This document shows positions 41,301 to 54,184 of a stretch of 64,000 nt of DNA, piece after piece. Position numbers and translations under genes: made by a program. The stretch is from Epiperipatus broadwayi (taxonomy: Eukaryota; Onychophora; Udeonychophora; Euonychophora; Peripatidae). The notes under the pieces were generated by a model. It was given only the letters and a program-made list of their open reading frames with translations. It did no database searches and was not told where the DNA came from. Within the stretch, counting starts at the first letter, position 1; the number at the start of each line of letters is the position of its first letter. The stretch lies in assembly GCA_028023455.1 (NCBI GenBank), contig JAQFVV010000063.1, positions 6,122,794 through 6,186,793 of the forward strand, given 5' to 3'.

Positions 41301-43002
41301 GGTCAGAAAGATATTTTCAAAGAAATAATGAATAAAATAGAACTGAAGATATGTTATCGTTTATGTAAGAATAGTTTATTTGCTTGAATGTATAGAATTG
41401 TGTAACTTTAAAATTGAAAGTCCAAAATATCATAAAGAGAGAAAGAATCATATAATACATTGTAAAATTAATTCAGAAATGAATATAAGATTTTGAAAAG
41501 AAATCTAAACCAAGTATTTTAAAAGTGATAATAAAATTTGAATGTTTTTTTTTTTTAATATTAATGTTGGAGGGAATGAGTATTGCATATTTATCAAGAG
41601 AAAATTCAATAAGGTATAATAAACATATACTTGTGCATGGTATATTAATAGTTATAATTATATCATCCAAAGTAAGGCTTGAATGAGAATATTAGGATTA
41701 ATAAACATCGGATAATGAATAATAAAAACCTAATACCGAATGTAGAATAGTGTTTTGACTTTGTAAGATTCCATACAACCAATATGAAACTAAATTTTGT
41801 TATTTTGTAGAATTTTATTACGAATGTAAATTTTTGTAAAAAAAAAATGTAATTTTAATAATATTAGGGATGAAAAGTGTTTGTGATAATCATATAAGAA
41901 ATGCATTTTGTAATAAGCTAACCATAATAATAAATCAAGTAATAATACTGTATTTTCTTAAGTGTTTAAAAAATAAGATTTAACTAGGAAAAGTAAATAA
42001 TATTTTGATTTCATTTTATAAATTAATAAACTAAGTTGAGATATGAAAGTAAGGGATATCCAATGTATATAGTGTAAAAATATTGTTAATTTATTTATGT
42101 TGTTAATAAACTTTGTTTTAAATTTGTTTTAAAGTTTTTGTGTCCGAGTTGTTATTTCTCCACATGGATGCATGAAATCACGATACATTTATAATTGAAA
42201 CAGACATATAGGTTTTGCACAAAAGGTAAACATAAAAGTGTTATAAGAATTTTGAGAATTTATTGGTATGTTAAAATTAAAAGATCATAATTTTATATTA
42301 TTTATTGGTCATAAGTCGGTTGCCACAATATTACATTAAATTATATGCTAATGTTGCCACACGTATTCTGTTGTCAGATTATTAAAATACTACCACGTAC
42401 GTATTTATTTATTTCATTTCAGGAAGAAATAAGATTATATTATATTATTATTGTTATTATTATTTTTTATTATTGTTAGTTGCTGTGTAGTAGATTATGA
42501 CATAAAATTCCCTTTTCATATTTTACTACCGTAATTTTAAATCAGTTAGAATACAATTTATGAACCTGAGATTTTATTTTATTTTACTTCATTTTATTTA
42601 ATTGAGCTAGATTCTTGTTATAAAGAAGATTAAGATATGATTATTATTTTAATCGTAGTGAATAGAGCTCAGAAAGTCGTAAGAATACTATGAGTTAGTT
42701 ATTTGGTATAGTAAAAAGGGGGGATAGTGTTCTTATGCCATTGAGGTAGTATCGTGTGGATAATGGCTCAATGTAGTCTATCTCGTTCCCTGTATTGTCA
42801 CTCCATGTCTCATGAAAATAGTAAATATTTGTTTAATTCATTTTAAAATTGAACCGTATTTGTATTTTAAAATTAGAGCTAGTAATCATTTTAATTAATG
42901 CTGAATATTTCATTTATTTATTTGTTAACTGAGCTAGAACCCGTAATATTCGTAATAAACAGTATATTTTGGGGTGAGAATGCACGGGGGGGGAGGTTAG
43001 AA
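38315..43002. mobile_element. 4.7-kb LTR-like repeat, copy D
   Basis: A direct repeat of copy C with the same start (TGTGCCCTTATCTATAGG) and the same end (GGGGGGAGGTTAGAA). The CCAAT box (39160-39168) and AATAAA (41112-41117) are kept, and the TATA region is altered. Both copies are flanked by (TA)n on each side, but the unique DNA beyond the TA arrays differs. This argues against a simple segmental duplication that includes flanks. C and D may be the two LTRs of one depleted element or two independent solo LTRs. Confidence 0.6.
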
Positions 43003-43025
43003 TATATATATATATATATATATAT

Positions 43026-45212
43026 TGTAACAAGCACAGACGTTCGTTACATTGTTGTTGTTTTTTTTATTTATTAAACATGAAAGTAAATTAAAAAGTT
43101 CGCATTTAAAAATTTTTTTTAAGAATTAAAAATTGAAATTAAATATCGTCTTAAACTCGTATATATTAAATCGCACAGATAAAAAAAATTATTAAAATAA
43201 AACTGTATTAAAAATAGAAAAGGTATTTTAAAAACAAAAATTTAACAAGATTTGGAGATAAAATTATATCTTTAAATTTATCTTTAAATATATCTTTGAT
43301 TTGAAAACAGGTTAATTAATCAGAAATGGAAATGATAAATTTAATTAGTCAAATGTAAACCAGCCTTGGGCATTTAAATGTAAAAACATCACTCAGATAG
43401 GAAAACAATAGAAACAAATAGTAAATGAAAGAAATCCATCGGGAAATCGGACCTCAGCGAAAGGATCATCACATCGATGACATAATGCCAATTCAATCCT
43501 TCGAATACGTATAAAAGGAAAATTTGGAATTATTAATTAGTGATTGGTAATTGATTATTACGATGTGACTATATGTATTAGTACGGAGTTGGAGGTGAAG
43601 GGATTGACAGACACACTGTCAATTCTTTCAACTGTTAAAGAAAAGAGAAATGAACGATCGTTTCCTACATTGAGGACCAACTGAACTAAAAAACCTCTGA
43701 GTGAATAAATAAAACAACGGCTAAATGGATACCAATCTTTTGAGGATGGTGTGGGAATTCATGTTCATGGCAAGTAACGGATAAAGATGAACTGTTGTAA
43801 ACCGTAAGAACTTTATAAATAATGAACATTAAATTAAAACTTTCCATATTTAAATGATTGCAATATTATCCTATCTGACCAACATTATTTATTAATTAGT
43901 TATAATTTTATTTAATGTAATTATTTTGTAAAATCATTTCCATTTATTTATTTTTTGTTCTTTAAGTTTTATTATGATTTCTGTTTTCCGTTAAATTAAA
44001 TGATATAAATGTTAAACTTAAGTGGGGCGTGAATGGCTGTATAGATTTGTAAAGTTATATTAGGGGAGGGTAATCTTAGGTTATTTGTGTCATTGTTAAA
44101 TTGGGTCAATCGATATATTGATGTAGTTAGTAGATGTAGTCGGCGATTCGCTACTGGCAGAATCGCTTCATACGCCGCACTCTCCCATTTTGCCTATGGA
44201 AGGAATTATAAGATGCAGAGCGCAGTTCCTTTCTATGGAGTTTTTTTTTTATTGCTCTTCTTGTCTGATAGATGTCACAATCCTATTTGATGGGAGGCAA
44301 TTTCTTCTCTTAACTTTTGGTGCCGCCGTATTTCGTATTACATTGAATACATCGACATATCAGATGGATTGATGTCAGTTTGACTGCGAATTTTAGCCTA
44401 AGGTTAAATAGGGATAGAATGTTTATTTTCAAAAGCAAATTTATGTAGTCTATTCATACTCGACCCTAAATAAAAATGCATTAAATTTAAGTTGTTTATG
44501 GATGCTTGCATGGATTGGTTATCGGTTAAATATGTTTTGGGTTTTCATATTTGATCAAAATATATAGACATTCGATAAATAATGATACCTTACGGTGAGT
44601 ATCTAAAATGTATTTATTCAGATGTCTTTTAAGTCATTGGTGACAATGCAAGTATCTTATGGTGAATACAACTGGGTTACTTATAAATTTCCCTCTGTAA
44701 TTGCCAGTATCAATGATTTTATATTTTGATTGTTTATGTTTACTTTGAGATGTTTTTAACCGTGTAATCTATGTAACCGATCTATAGCAACATGTTAAAA
44801 CAAGCTTTTATAATCCCATCTGTGCGAACTTAATTAAAATGTAAACTTATAATACAATAGAAATAAAAATATAAATTAAAATCTAAGGTAAAGTTAAAAA
44901 TAATGTTAAATGTTAAAATGTAAAACTAATACAAAAATAATTTTAAATCTTATATATATGTGCATAAATAAATGTTTGTATGTTAATTACTGGCAGTGGC
45001 TTATTTTATTCCTCTTATATATATATATTCTTATATTATTTTTTTAAATCTCTGCTATTCCACTGAGCTAGTGACATGGGCTAATGACCGGATGCAAAAA
45101 AAAAAATTTTTTTTACTTACGTATCTGCCTACTCTATAAATTTTTCTAGGTTCAAATGCCTAGATGGCGCCCTGTAGTGCAGTTTACGTAAGTCTAGCTC
45201 TGGATCATTACA
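43026..45212 (+). mobile_element. 2.19-kb TG...CA LTR-like unit bounded by TA repeats
   Basis: It begins TGTAACAAGC directly after (TA)n and ends ATCATTACA directly before TATATAT (45213), giving TGTAA/TTACA termini. A TATA box (TATAAAAG, 43510-43517) and AATAAA words (about 43705-43712) lie in the left third, giving a U3 of about 500 bp. No domain is encoded. It abuts copy D with only about 23 bp of TA between them. Probably a solo LTR of a third family. Confidence 0.5.
45040..45190. repeat. tRNA-like promoter fragments (SINE-like)
   Basis: The minus strand has TAGCTCAGTGG (near 45065-45075), a good A-box consensus. The plus strand has GGTTCAAATGCC (about 45149-45160), a good B-box, in a CTAGG/CCTAG stem. 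The two boxes are on opposite strands, so they cannot belong to one tRNA-derived promoter. These are more likely two decayed SINE heads. They lie at the right end of the 43.0-45.2 kb unit. Confidence 0.35.
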
Positions 45213-45221
45213 ATATATATA

Positions 45222-45425
45222 CACAATCAGAGCTCACTTTATATTATGATAGCAAATGTTTAAACTTTAATTGGCAAGCTTTAATCTTCTCCACCCTCGC
45301 TCCATCTCTTCTACCATCAACATCATAAAAATCCAAGAATAAAATGCACAAAATCCTTGCTGATACTAATCTTATTGTTATATCCATGTTGACTTTAAGT
45401 CACTCTGAGCCCTCACATGTAAGAC
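45222..45425 (-). repeat. dispersed repeat family Y, copy 2
   Basis: Contains AAGCTTTAATCTTCTCCACC, then CTACCATCAACATCA, then TTGCTGATACTAATCTTATT, then GTTGACTTTAAGTCACTCTG. The same order occurs in the copies at 24104 and 46985. Confidence 0.65.
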
Positions 45426-45429
45426 CTTA

Positions 45430-46980
45430 ATAGTTTCATTTAAATATACAGAAGCGGGATGAGCAGAATTCAAGCTCAATATGTAAAATTTAAATACATG
45501 TATATTGTCTATATTAAAGTTAATGTAATTAGAAAGCACTTGAAAAATTATTTCAAACAAAATAATATTATAATAATAATATAATACAAGCTTAAAACTT
45601 AAGAAATCTGTTATTTTCTTATTATTATTGGATTTTTTTATTATTATTATTGGAAAGGCCCTCTTGAAATATAATAAAGATAATTTAACATTTATAACAG
45701 TGCCTGTGCTGGTTTGTGACATTGTGTAAATATTGTATATATTTTTACTTTATCTAATAAATAAAATTATAGCATATTATTTAATTTTGTTGTTGGTGGA
45801 TTTTCTCTATGCATAAAAATGTTTTCTTGAGTCCAGAATTCATAAGATATCAGAAATCTTAATGTATCATATAAACCATGCTTTAGCAGATCTCAAAACT
45901 TGACAATTTGGGATGAAAATTCATTAGAGTTTCAATTAAAAATTGGGATTACAATTTTAAGAGAAACCAACATTTAATTAACTTTGTAAAAAGTTTTGTT
46001 TCAACTCATTATTCATAAGCATATTATTTTAATTATTTTATTAGTCCAATTATTGAAATTAATTTTAATTATTTTATTGTGTTGTCAAGGATGGTAGAGA
46101 ATATAAAATGTACTTTTATCTTTCTATTATTCTGACTTAAATCTTGGATAAAAGGCTGAATTATTCAAAATTTTGTGTCATTATTTGATTTTAATATTAG
46201 ACACATTAAACGTTTTTTATATAATTATTCTATCATTGTTAAATGATAGGATACATTAGCTTTTAAGTGAAATAAATGTATCCTATGGGTTATCAGGATG
46301 CCAGTCATTTGTTGATAACACAACACTATAAAACAAATTCCAAGATGTATTAAATAACCCTGAGATTATTTCTTTATTATTTTATCACTTATCAACTTAA
46401 TATTTCAATTATAAATGTAGCTGTGGCATAAGAATCTTAGTTTTATTGGTCTAAGGTACCATAAGAAAGGTACTTCCTATCTTTCTCTTACTCTGCAAGA
46501 CGAGAGTTTATTTCAGATTATATTGGCAAATTATTTAATACTTTATAAGAGAGTGTAAAAGACACAAGAGTCAATGAGAATATACTATTGATTTAAAAGT
46601 GCAAAAGCTTATAGTTCAGATAATGTATTTTTGATAAAGGGAGAAAATCTACTTTATTCTAAATTATTGTTTAGGGAATGATTGTAATTTTTCTAGCTTC
46701 CCAAATTATCTATTTTATTTTTAATAGTTAATTTTATTATTTGTGAATTTCTTCTTTTATCTTAACTGTATATCTCTGCAGCTAAATTATTTTCATAACT
46801 AACCAACCACTGAGCATAACCATATTTCAATGATCCATTGATACAATCATGCATTAATTCTTAAGAATCTCTCATAATAGTTATAATGCTAAAAGGATAA
46901 GAAGACCTATTCTATTGATATTGTTTACTCGTGATATTTATTTAGAAGAGAATTGTTATTTATTTCACTTTATTTTGATT
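45430..46980. other. AT-rich sequence without recognisable genes
   Basis: The open frame 45378-45722 (minus) is low-complexity and shows no domain. Nothing else is recognised. Confidence 0.5.
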
Positions 46981-46984
46981 GCTT

Positions 46985-47240
46985 AGAATATATAAATACA
47001 AACATTGGTCATTTTATCTTAAGTTTAAAAAAATTCAAACTTTAATAAATAAGCTTCAATCCTCTCCACTCTCCAACTTTTCAACCATCAATATTACTGA
47101 AAAACTGAGGATGGAATGCTCAAAGCCTTTTTTATACTGATATTATTGTTATACCCACATTGACTATAAGTCACTCTAATATTGGCATAAGAAAGATCTT
47201 TGAGCATTTCACCCAGAATTTTAATGCTATGGATATCTGA
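46985..47240 (-). repeat. dispersed repeat family Y, copy 3
   Basis: Shares AAGCTTCAATCCTCTCCACT, TTCAACCATCAATATTACTG, then AAAAACTGAGGATGGAATGC and GACTATAAGTCACTCTAATA with the other copies. Its neighbour at 47285-47470 and copy 4 are in the opposite orientation, so the copies form an inverted cluster. Confidence 0.7.
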
Positions 47241-47284
47241 AGAGTCTGATATTGGAAAGCATCATAGATTACAAATTAAAGTTT

Positions 47285-47470
47285 GAAGATTTGGTTGTAT
47301 ATATGTATAGGAGTTGGTGATGTGGACCAACTGATGAGTGCTGATTCAGCATAAATTCCTTATATTGAAAATCATGAGATCATTTATCTTTTTGGTTGTC
47401 TAAGATGAGTGGTTAATTGTGAGTTTAAAAATCTGAGTTCAACTTCTTTCTAAATATATTGTTTAGTATA
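47285..47470 (+). repeat. dispersed repeat family Y, hammerhead-like end
   Basis: Matches 47690-47860 block by block: GTATATATGTATAGGAGT/GTATATATGTGTTAGAAA, GGTGATGTGGACCAACTGAT/GGTGATATAAACCAACTGAT, GAGTGCTGATTCAGC/AAGTGCTGGTTCAGA, then TGAAAATCATGAGATCATTT, and later TCTGAGTTCAACTTC/TCTAAGTTCATGTC. Confidence 0.65.
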
Positions 47471-47534
47471 GACAATATTTTATGTATTTAAATAGACAAA
47501 TTAAGATCTTATTATGAGGAATCAGAAGGCCAAC

Positions 47535-47860
47535 ACATGTATGACAATAATTTTGGCATCAGCAATAGCTTTGAGCATTTTATGCTTGAAAGTTCAATGA
47601 TATGAATGGCTGAGGATTTAGAGGGTGGAGAAAGTTGAAGCTTGTTCATTAAAGTTTGGTTTTTTATCTTTATATAAACTGAGCACTGATAGTATATATG
47701 TGTTAGAAATGGTGATATAAACCAACTGATAAGTGCTGGTTCAGAACAAATTTTGTATATTGGAGATCATTCATCTTTTTCACATGAATGGGGTCATTTA
47801 TATCGTTTGTATAAGATGATATGATAATTATAGGAACTTTGAAATTCTAAGTTCATGTCT
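47535..47860 (+). repeat. dispersed repeat family Y, copy 4 (most complete)
   Basis: It is the reverse complement of copies 1-3 in its left half (GGTGGAGAAAGTTGAAGCTT near 47622) and matches 47285-47470 in its right half (from about 47690). It thereby shows that both halves belong to one element of about 320 bp. It ends at a 135-bp (TA)n array. Confidence 0.65.
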
Positions 47861-47864
47861 ATTC

Positions 47865-48003
<139 letters not shown>

Positions 48004-49280
48004 GATAATGAACTGATTTCTATAAATGTTGCAGAGATTGAAAGTTTTAACAAGGCTTTCTGTATATGAAGTGACCAAGCGAACATCCAGTTAAAAAGGA
48101 TGGTCTCAAATTGAAATCAGATTATTTAGGGAAGCTGTGATACTTCTTTTATGATATAAAAAACTGACATTAATCTATTTCCCTTGCTTCAACACTAAAG
48201 ATTAATTCAAAAAAGTTATGCTTTTAGTTTACATGGGTTCAGTCATATAATACATGATATAAATTTAATTGGCATGACAATATTTTATAGGTTGCTTGCT
48301 TAGTTAAATCATAGTTGAACTTTGAATATAACTATACAAAAAATATCAGTTAAACTTTCAACATTTTAATTAATCAATTATATTAACACAGCAAGTAACC
48401 TGAAACTAAGTGCAAAATGTAAATCATCAGAATAATTTATTGCTAATGTTATTTCAGTTAAAATTTTAAATATGTGTGGAAGATGAAAAAGTGAGACATT
48501 GTTTCTTAAAAAAGATATTTGACAGGGTTAGGAAATCAAAAATCAGTTATTACTAATTTTTATTAAAGGATTAGTTTTTTGTTTTAATTTTATCGTGAAA
48601 TATAATATTTGAAAAAGTTTATAGTTTAAAATAATTATTCAAATTCTATGTTTAATTAGAAGAAAAATTTTGGTTGTCGTCGATGAGCCACTATATCCCA
48701 ATGGATGGTGCTGTTTTCACACTAAAACACATAAAAATGCCATTTCCGTGACCGACACATTTGAACCCACATTTTCTATAATACAACCTTTTTGTTGTAC
48801 TACAGATTGCAGCCCGCTATGTCACATTGCAGTACAGCATGTAGGTTTACACAGCAAATACATTTTCCCAATTCGCACAGTTTATAAAATGGTTACGGCT
48901 TGGGGAGAGGGTGTCTTTTTTTTGAATTGGATGAAAATGTTATTTTCATTGGATTTTTTTTTATTTTAAAGTATTGAAATGTTCAGATTTTGTAAAGTAA
49001 TAATTAACAGACTTTTTACACCATAGTTTATTGAAATTTTAAGTAGTAAATGTTGACGAGATATATGTATAAAGTGAATTGGAATTAGGTAATGCATCAA
49101 GTAGCATACTGTTCGTAACATTTCCACGAGACATTTTAAGATTGTACAATGTGTATATTTTTGAAATAAAAAAGAGCGTTAACACAAAAATATCCAGTAA
49201 GAAAAGTACAATTGTACACTGTTTTTTTTAAATGTCATAAAAAGCATATATTTATAAACATTATATATATATATATATAT

Positions 49281-51186
49281 TGTAAATATCGATAAGTCGA
49301 TATTTATATTTTAAAAATTTGTTATTTGTTATTAAAAAAAAAAAATCTCTTTAAGTTGAAGTTTACATATGAAATATTTAAATTTTTCTTTTATGTTTAT
49401 TAAATATAGTTATTATTTGAAGTTATTATTTTATTTATATATATTGATAGTACATCAATATGAACATTTAATTATTAAAATAAATAAGGACATATAAATT
49501 GTTGATTAAAAAAATTATTTTATTTGCAATGATTACTAAATGTAATAAATAATTATTTATGTATATTTTTAAAGATGTCAAATTTTCAATTTAATATTTT
49601 ATATATATATACTTGATATTTTATTTTTATTTTAATGTTAATTGTTTTAAAAGAGAACATATATAACATGAGTTTTAAAATAGTATCTGCTGGCGCATGG
49701 AACGATAGCAACAACAATAAAGAAGCCATTATTATTATTGTATATTATTATTGGAATAGATATAGAACAAACAACTGAAAAATAAAGATTTTATTGTACT
49801 TTATTTCTATAAAATTTACTATTCTTCAAAATACTGAAATAATATATATATATCTTATGGTAAATACATAAATTATGGCAGGTTAATCAAGAATCGCAGC
49901 CAGGAGGCTGCATCATCGCTTTCATTTATTCCAAAGCAATTTTCAATGGAACAACTAAATAAGAAAATTTCAATATATAAATTTCGTCGCGTCTGGAGTT
50001 GAAACTTGATATAGCTATCTTAAATGTATAATCGTCAATTTAATCATAATCTGGAAGTAATTGGAATTGACATGCTGGATTTAACATTTTAATTGGTTTA
50101 TTTATTTTTTAAAAAAAAAAGGAAATTTTAAAACGGATAAAATATGCATATATCTAAGGATTAACAATTTTCTTTAATATAATAATTTTTTCGCCTTTCA
50201 ATAGAATGCATTCTAATAATCAAAAGTAAACGGATAAAAGAACTCATGGAATAAATTAACTTTTTGGAAAGGAAAATTAGCTAAATGAACTTTAAAAAGG
50301 TATTTAATAATTTTATATATGTATGAGTAATATATAAATATATTTTTGAGATTGATATTTTTTTTTTTTTATTTACTTTTATTTTTTTTTATTATAAAAT
50401 ACGTTTTATAAGTGGTCAATTTAAGCATCTTGTTTTATAATAATATTAGACGTATAACAGATGTTCAGATAATTATCTTAAATAATTTAAAAATCTTAAA
50501 ATGTAATTTATGGGTTGAAGTTATATATGAATTGTTATATTTATATTATAATGGTTAGGCAAAAATATGTCTTTATATATTTAATCTATATATACTTATT
50601 ACAAGTATATACACATAGTTATTTTTTATATTTATATTTAAAACATCAATATTATTTAAAGTTGAACTATAACATAAAATAAAGGATGTACTATTTGTTT
50701 TTATAAATAATGCCTTTGTAATTATTTAAAAGAGCGATGCTATATTATTCTTATTTTCTTTTAATACCAAAGTTATTATGAAATTAATTGAATTTATAAA
50801 TAATAAAAGATAATTTCATATTTCATTTATTATTTGGTTTGTAGGTCACTTACACATATTATTATTCATTTATATATTTAGAGGTACATAAATTTACATA
50901 GTTAGATGTGTATATTTGAATTTAGTAAAAGTCCTATTGTTTATAATATATATATTTGATTAGTTAGTCACATCAACCTTAAAAATAAATTATAAAGATA
51001 GGTCTCATTGCTTTACATGATTTTAGATTTGTTTTATGTATAGCTAGCTGGAAGGGCATTTAAACAATTTATTTAAATATAACTGGAATAATTTTGTCTT
51101 TCTTCAATTTTAATGGAATGCAGCAAGTACGTTCCATTACATTTGGCTTGCTCAATCGTGGGCTGCCTCATATACGTTCCATTACA
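49281..51186. mobile_element. 1.9-kb TG...CA LTR-like unit bounded by TA repeats
   Basis: Starts TGTAAATATC directly after (TA)n (49263-49280) and ends CGTTCCATTACA directly before (TA)n (51187-51201). The termini are TGTAA/TTACA. The word ACGTTCCATTACA also occurs at 51129-51141, 45 bp before the end. No ORF. Probably a solo LTR. Confidence 0.45.
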
Positions 51187-51354
51187 ATATATATATATAT
51201 ATTTGTCATTTAAAAAAGTTTTAGTTTCTTTCTGTTCTCCGACTACTCTTATACTTTGTTGAATATAGTTTACATTTACTGTTATCATTTATTTTATAGA
51301 TGTTAGTAAAATAAAATATTTACAAAAATACGATTTTGATATTTTTTATTTTAA

Positions 51355-51428
51355 CCATAAACCTAACCCTAAAACTAACTCTAAAACTAACCCTAAAGCT
51401 AACCCTAAAAATAACCCTAAACCTAACC
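51355..51428. repeat. degenerate telomere-like (CCCTAAA-type) repeat
   Basis: About ten units of 8-12 bp built on AACCCTAAA and AACTCTAAA. The minus strand reads TTTAGGGTT. The pattern is irregular, so this is an old interstitial tract or a simple repeat that resembles telomeric sequence. Confidence 0.7.
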
Positions 51429-51839
51429 GTAATAACTTTTACTTTTAGTTGTCATACTATTTGAAATACAAAATAGCTGTAAACAACAAAAAAAAAAAGG
51501 CTTAACCCCAGTAAAAAAATCTCCTATAGAAAATTGATTTTTCTAATAAAAAGAAAACTAAAAAAGACGAATCAAATTGTAGTTTGTTCATTTTATTTAA
51601 CATTTATTATTATCATTTAATTTGTATACGTTAATAAAAAATATTTAAAATTAAATAATATTTAAAAAAGACGATTTTCTTTTGCTTTTATTTTCGCATT
51701 ACAAAAAACACATCAAAATGATTATAATTAACAGCCGTGAATGATCATATTTTATAGTTTTAGCATGATAACTGCGCCATCCAGTGGGATATGGTTGCTC
51801 ATCGACAATAACCAAAATTTTAAAACAAGATATATTAAT

Positions 51840-53765
51840 TTGTCAGATTAATATCAAGAATATGAAATTTGAGATCAGATAAAAATAAATGAGATAATTC
51901 TTATGTTCAGTATTAGTATGTATAAGCACTTTGACATGCTGAAGAAGAAGCTGTCAGTAGTAAAAACAAAAGTCAATTAAATTATAAATATTAGATAAAA
52001 TGAGTAATTCTACCTATAAATACAATTGTACTTATAATTTCAAATTTGTCTCTACTATATTACATTTTGAATATAGAAAGTAATTCTTGATTTCTCTCAG
52101 AAAAAAACAAGTAGTACTCAATTTATATCAGCAAAATAAAAAAAAAGGTACTAAATAATTAAAGGAAAAATTAATAAAAAAAAATCAGTTATAATTCAGA
52201 TAAAAAGTTCTATAAAATTTCTAACATGAACCTGGTTTTATAGCAAGAATATCAGTCCTTTTTTTTTTAAAAAAAAAAATACATTGAAAATCATTTTAGC
52301 TATTTTAGCATTTATCTTAGGTCAAATATGTTTATGTTCAATTAAAAATTCTTATAACATATCCCTGAAGTATTATTTAAAAAACAATCATATAATGTGC
52401 AAAATATAGATGATGTAAATAATCTCAATTTACTTAATACTTCTTATAATAGTGCTATAAAAACTTTGGATATATACAATCACCTTGTCATTTCTTTTCA
52501 ACATTTATCTTCTTAGTATTGTTATGTAATATCATTATTGCTGTCACATATTAATAAATATCAGAATATGAATGAATGCTTTAGTTATTGTAAAAATGCT
52601 TATAAAATGAAATACCTGTTCAAAATCTATAAATTCAACGTAATAATGACAATTCATATTTATTGGATATAACTTGTCTCAATACATGAATGTAATCCCC
52701 TATGCTAAATCCATTTTTAAATTCAGCATGTTTCTTTTTTTTTCTTTGATTGGTTAGAACCCAAAGATCACTGTAAATGAGTTGAAATTATCTTAGTTTG
52801 TACAGAAGTGATATTTGTAATTTTTAATATCCTTTTTGTCAATTTTCTTAAAAAATCAGTATTACTATTGCATTCTTCCATCTTCTGGGACATCTTACCA
52901 TTTAGATATATGATATTTATAATTTTTCCAACATGTTTTTCATATTTTTACTTGCTTCATTTAAGATGTCAATAATAATCCCATCATTTCCTGTGGCTTT
53001 TTCCTTCTTCATAGATATATATATTTTTACTCCATTTATAATGCTAACAATTGATAACAACTATGGGAGATATTTTGTTCTTTTAATTTTTATTACTATA
53101 TAATTCTTTATATAACTTTCCCACACATTTCATAATATTATTTCACTTTTTAGTAATAATTCCATCTTATGTTCTTATTGCAGAAATAAATAAGTTGTTT
53201 TATACATTTGAGATTTTTTTGTTTAATTTTTTTTTTTTTTTTTTGCTATTTGACAATTCTATTTTTTTGAAATTTTTTAGATCCCCTTTTTGTATCATTT
53301 AACAAAATTCTAAATATCCAATACTTTTCAATACATTGTTTTTAAAAAATTTCATATTTTTTTATTGATATATTATTTTCTTTAAGTTAAAAATTTACTG
53401 ATAGTTTAATTATATATTTGTATTAACTATCTTGCAGCTATTGATATGTGAATGCAGAAAAGTTTAACAAGATTAAATTAATGTATAATTATTATTTGTA
53501 ACATATAATAAATTTATTAACACATCGATAATAATATTAATTTGTATATTTTCTTGTTTTAATATTTTTCCCAAAAACTCAAAGACTAATTTTACAATTA
53601 TGTTTCATATTTATTGTAAAAAATAAACAGTTTATTCGTTTATTCTATAAAGAATTTGTCTACATATTTTTTGTAAAATATTGCTTAATTAAAGTTTATT
53701 GATGGTAATAAATTAAACCTCACATTATGTCATGTGACTATTATTTAAAACCTAGTCTAATGAAC
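51840..53765. other. AT-rich sequence without recognisable genes
   Basis: Long T-runs and A-runs and no ORF. The stretch 52620-53100 has a slightly LINE-like minus-strand flavour, but I could not confirm any motif. Confidence 0.4.

Positions 53766-53768
<3 letters not shown>

Positions 53769-53836
<68 letters not shown>
53769..53836. repeat. (TA)n microsatellite at the LTR retrotransposon insertion site
   Basis: About 34 TA units that stop at the terminal TGTGACAGTC of the LTR. Confidence 0.97.
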
Positions 53837-53839
<3 letters not shown>

Positions 53840-53863
53840 GACAGTCAGATTATGTATGCTGGT

Positions 53864-54184
53864 TTAACCTAGTTCGAGTCCTAAGCGAAAGTACCTCGAG
53901 GCCACTATACGCGAAATATTAAATAAAGAATATAATAACCTCTGCCCTATTTCGCCTATTCTCGGGGCTAATTCACGAACCAACAACACCATCTGAGCCA
54001 CGCATAAATTATTTTTCAACCGGCCACAAAGCTTAGCAACAGCGGTAGAGACATGGACGGGAAATCCTAAAGAGCTAAAAGCTAAATGTGTAAAGTACAT
54101 AAAAAGATGTGTTGGTGTTTGCGTTTTGCGTGCCTGGATCATTGAAAAGTAAAAGAAAACATTTAATATGACTAAGAAACTCAA
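53864..54184 (-). CDS. 106-codon ORF inside the 3' LTR, unknown
   Basis: An ATG-to-stop frame lies in the R/U5 part of the LTR. It has a hydrophobic N-terminus (MSFLVILNVFFYFSM) that resembles a signal anchor and a Leu/Arg-rich C-terminal half. An identical frame is present in the other LTR (60031-60351). No family is recognised. It lies in the part of the LTR that would be in the 3' end of the transcript. Identity between LTRs reflects the recent insertion and is not evidence of selection. It may be chance. Confidence 0.25.
   Translation of the reverse strand: MSFLVILNVFFYFSMIQARKTQTPTHLFMYFTHLAFSSLGFPVHVSTAVAKLCGRLKNNLCVAQMVLLVRELAPRIGEIGQRLLYSLFNISRIVASRYFRLGLELG

Larger units (their letters stand above)
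48664..51833. mobile_element. about 3.2-kb block with ~110-bp inverted repeats at its ends
   Basis: 48664-48775 and the reverse complement of 51722-51833 share TTTTGGTT, then TCGATGAGC, then ATATCCCA, then TGGATGG, then ATCATGCTAAAAC-like blocks in order. They could be the terminal repeats of a DNA transposon now interrupted by the LTR-like unit 49281-51186, or two copies of one dispersed repeat in opposite orientation. No transposase frame was seen between them. Confidence 0.4.

Noticed and set aside
44087-44372. ORFs of 60-67 codons in the 43.0-45.2 kb unit
   Set aside because: They overlap each other in different frames and show no domain or conserved copy.
48670-48969. 99-codon ORF MVVVDEPLYPNGWCC... 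as a gene
   Set aside because: It overlaps the inverted repeat at 48664 and has no domain; likely a repeat-derived open frame.
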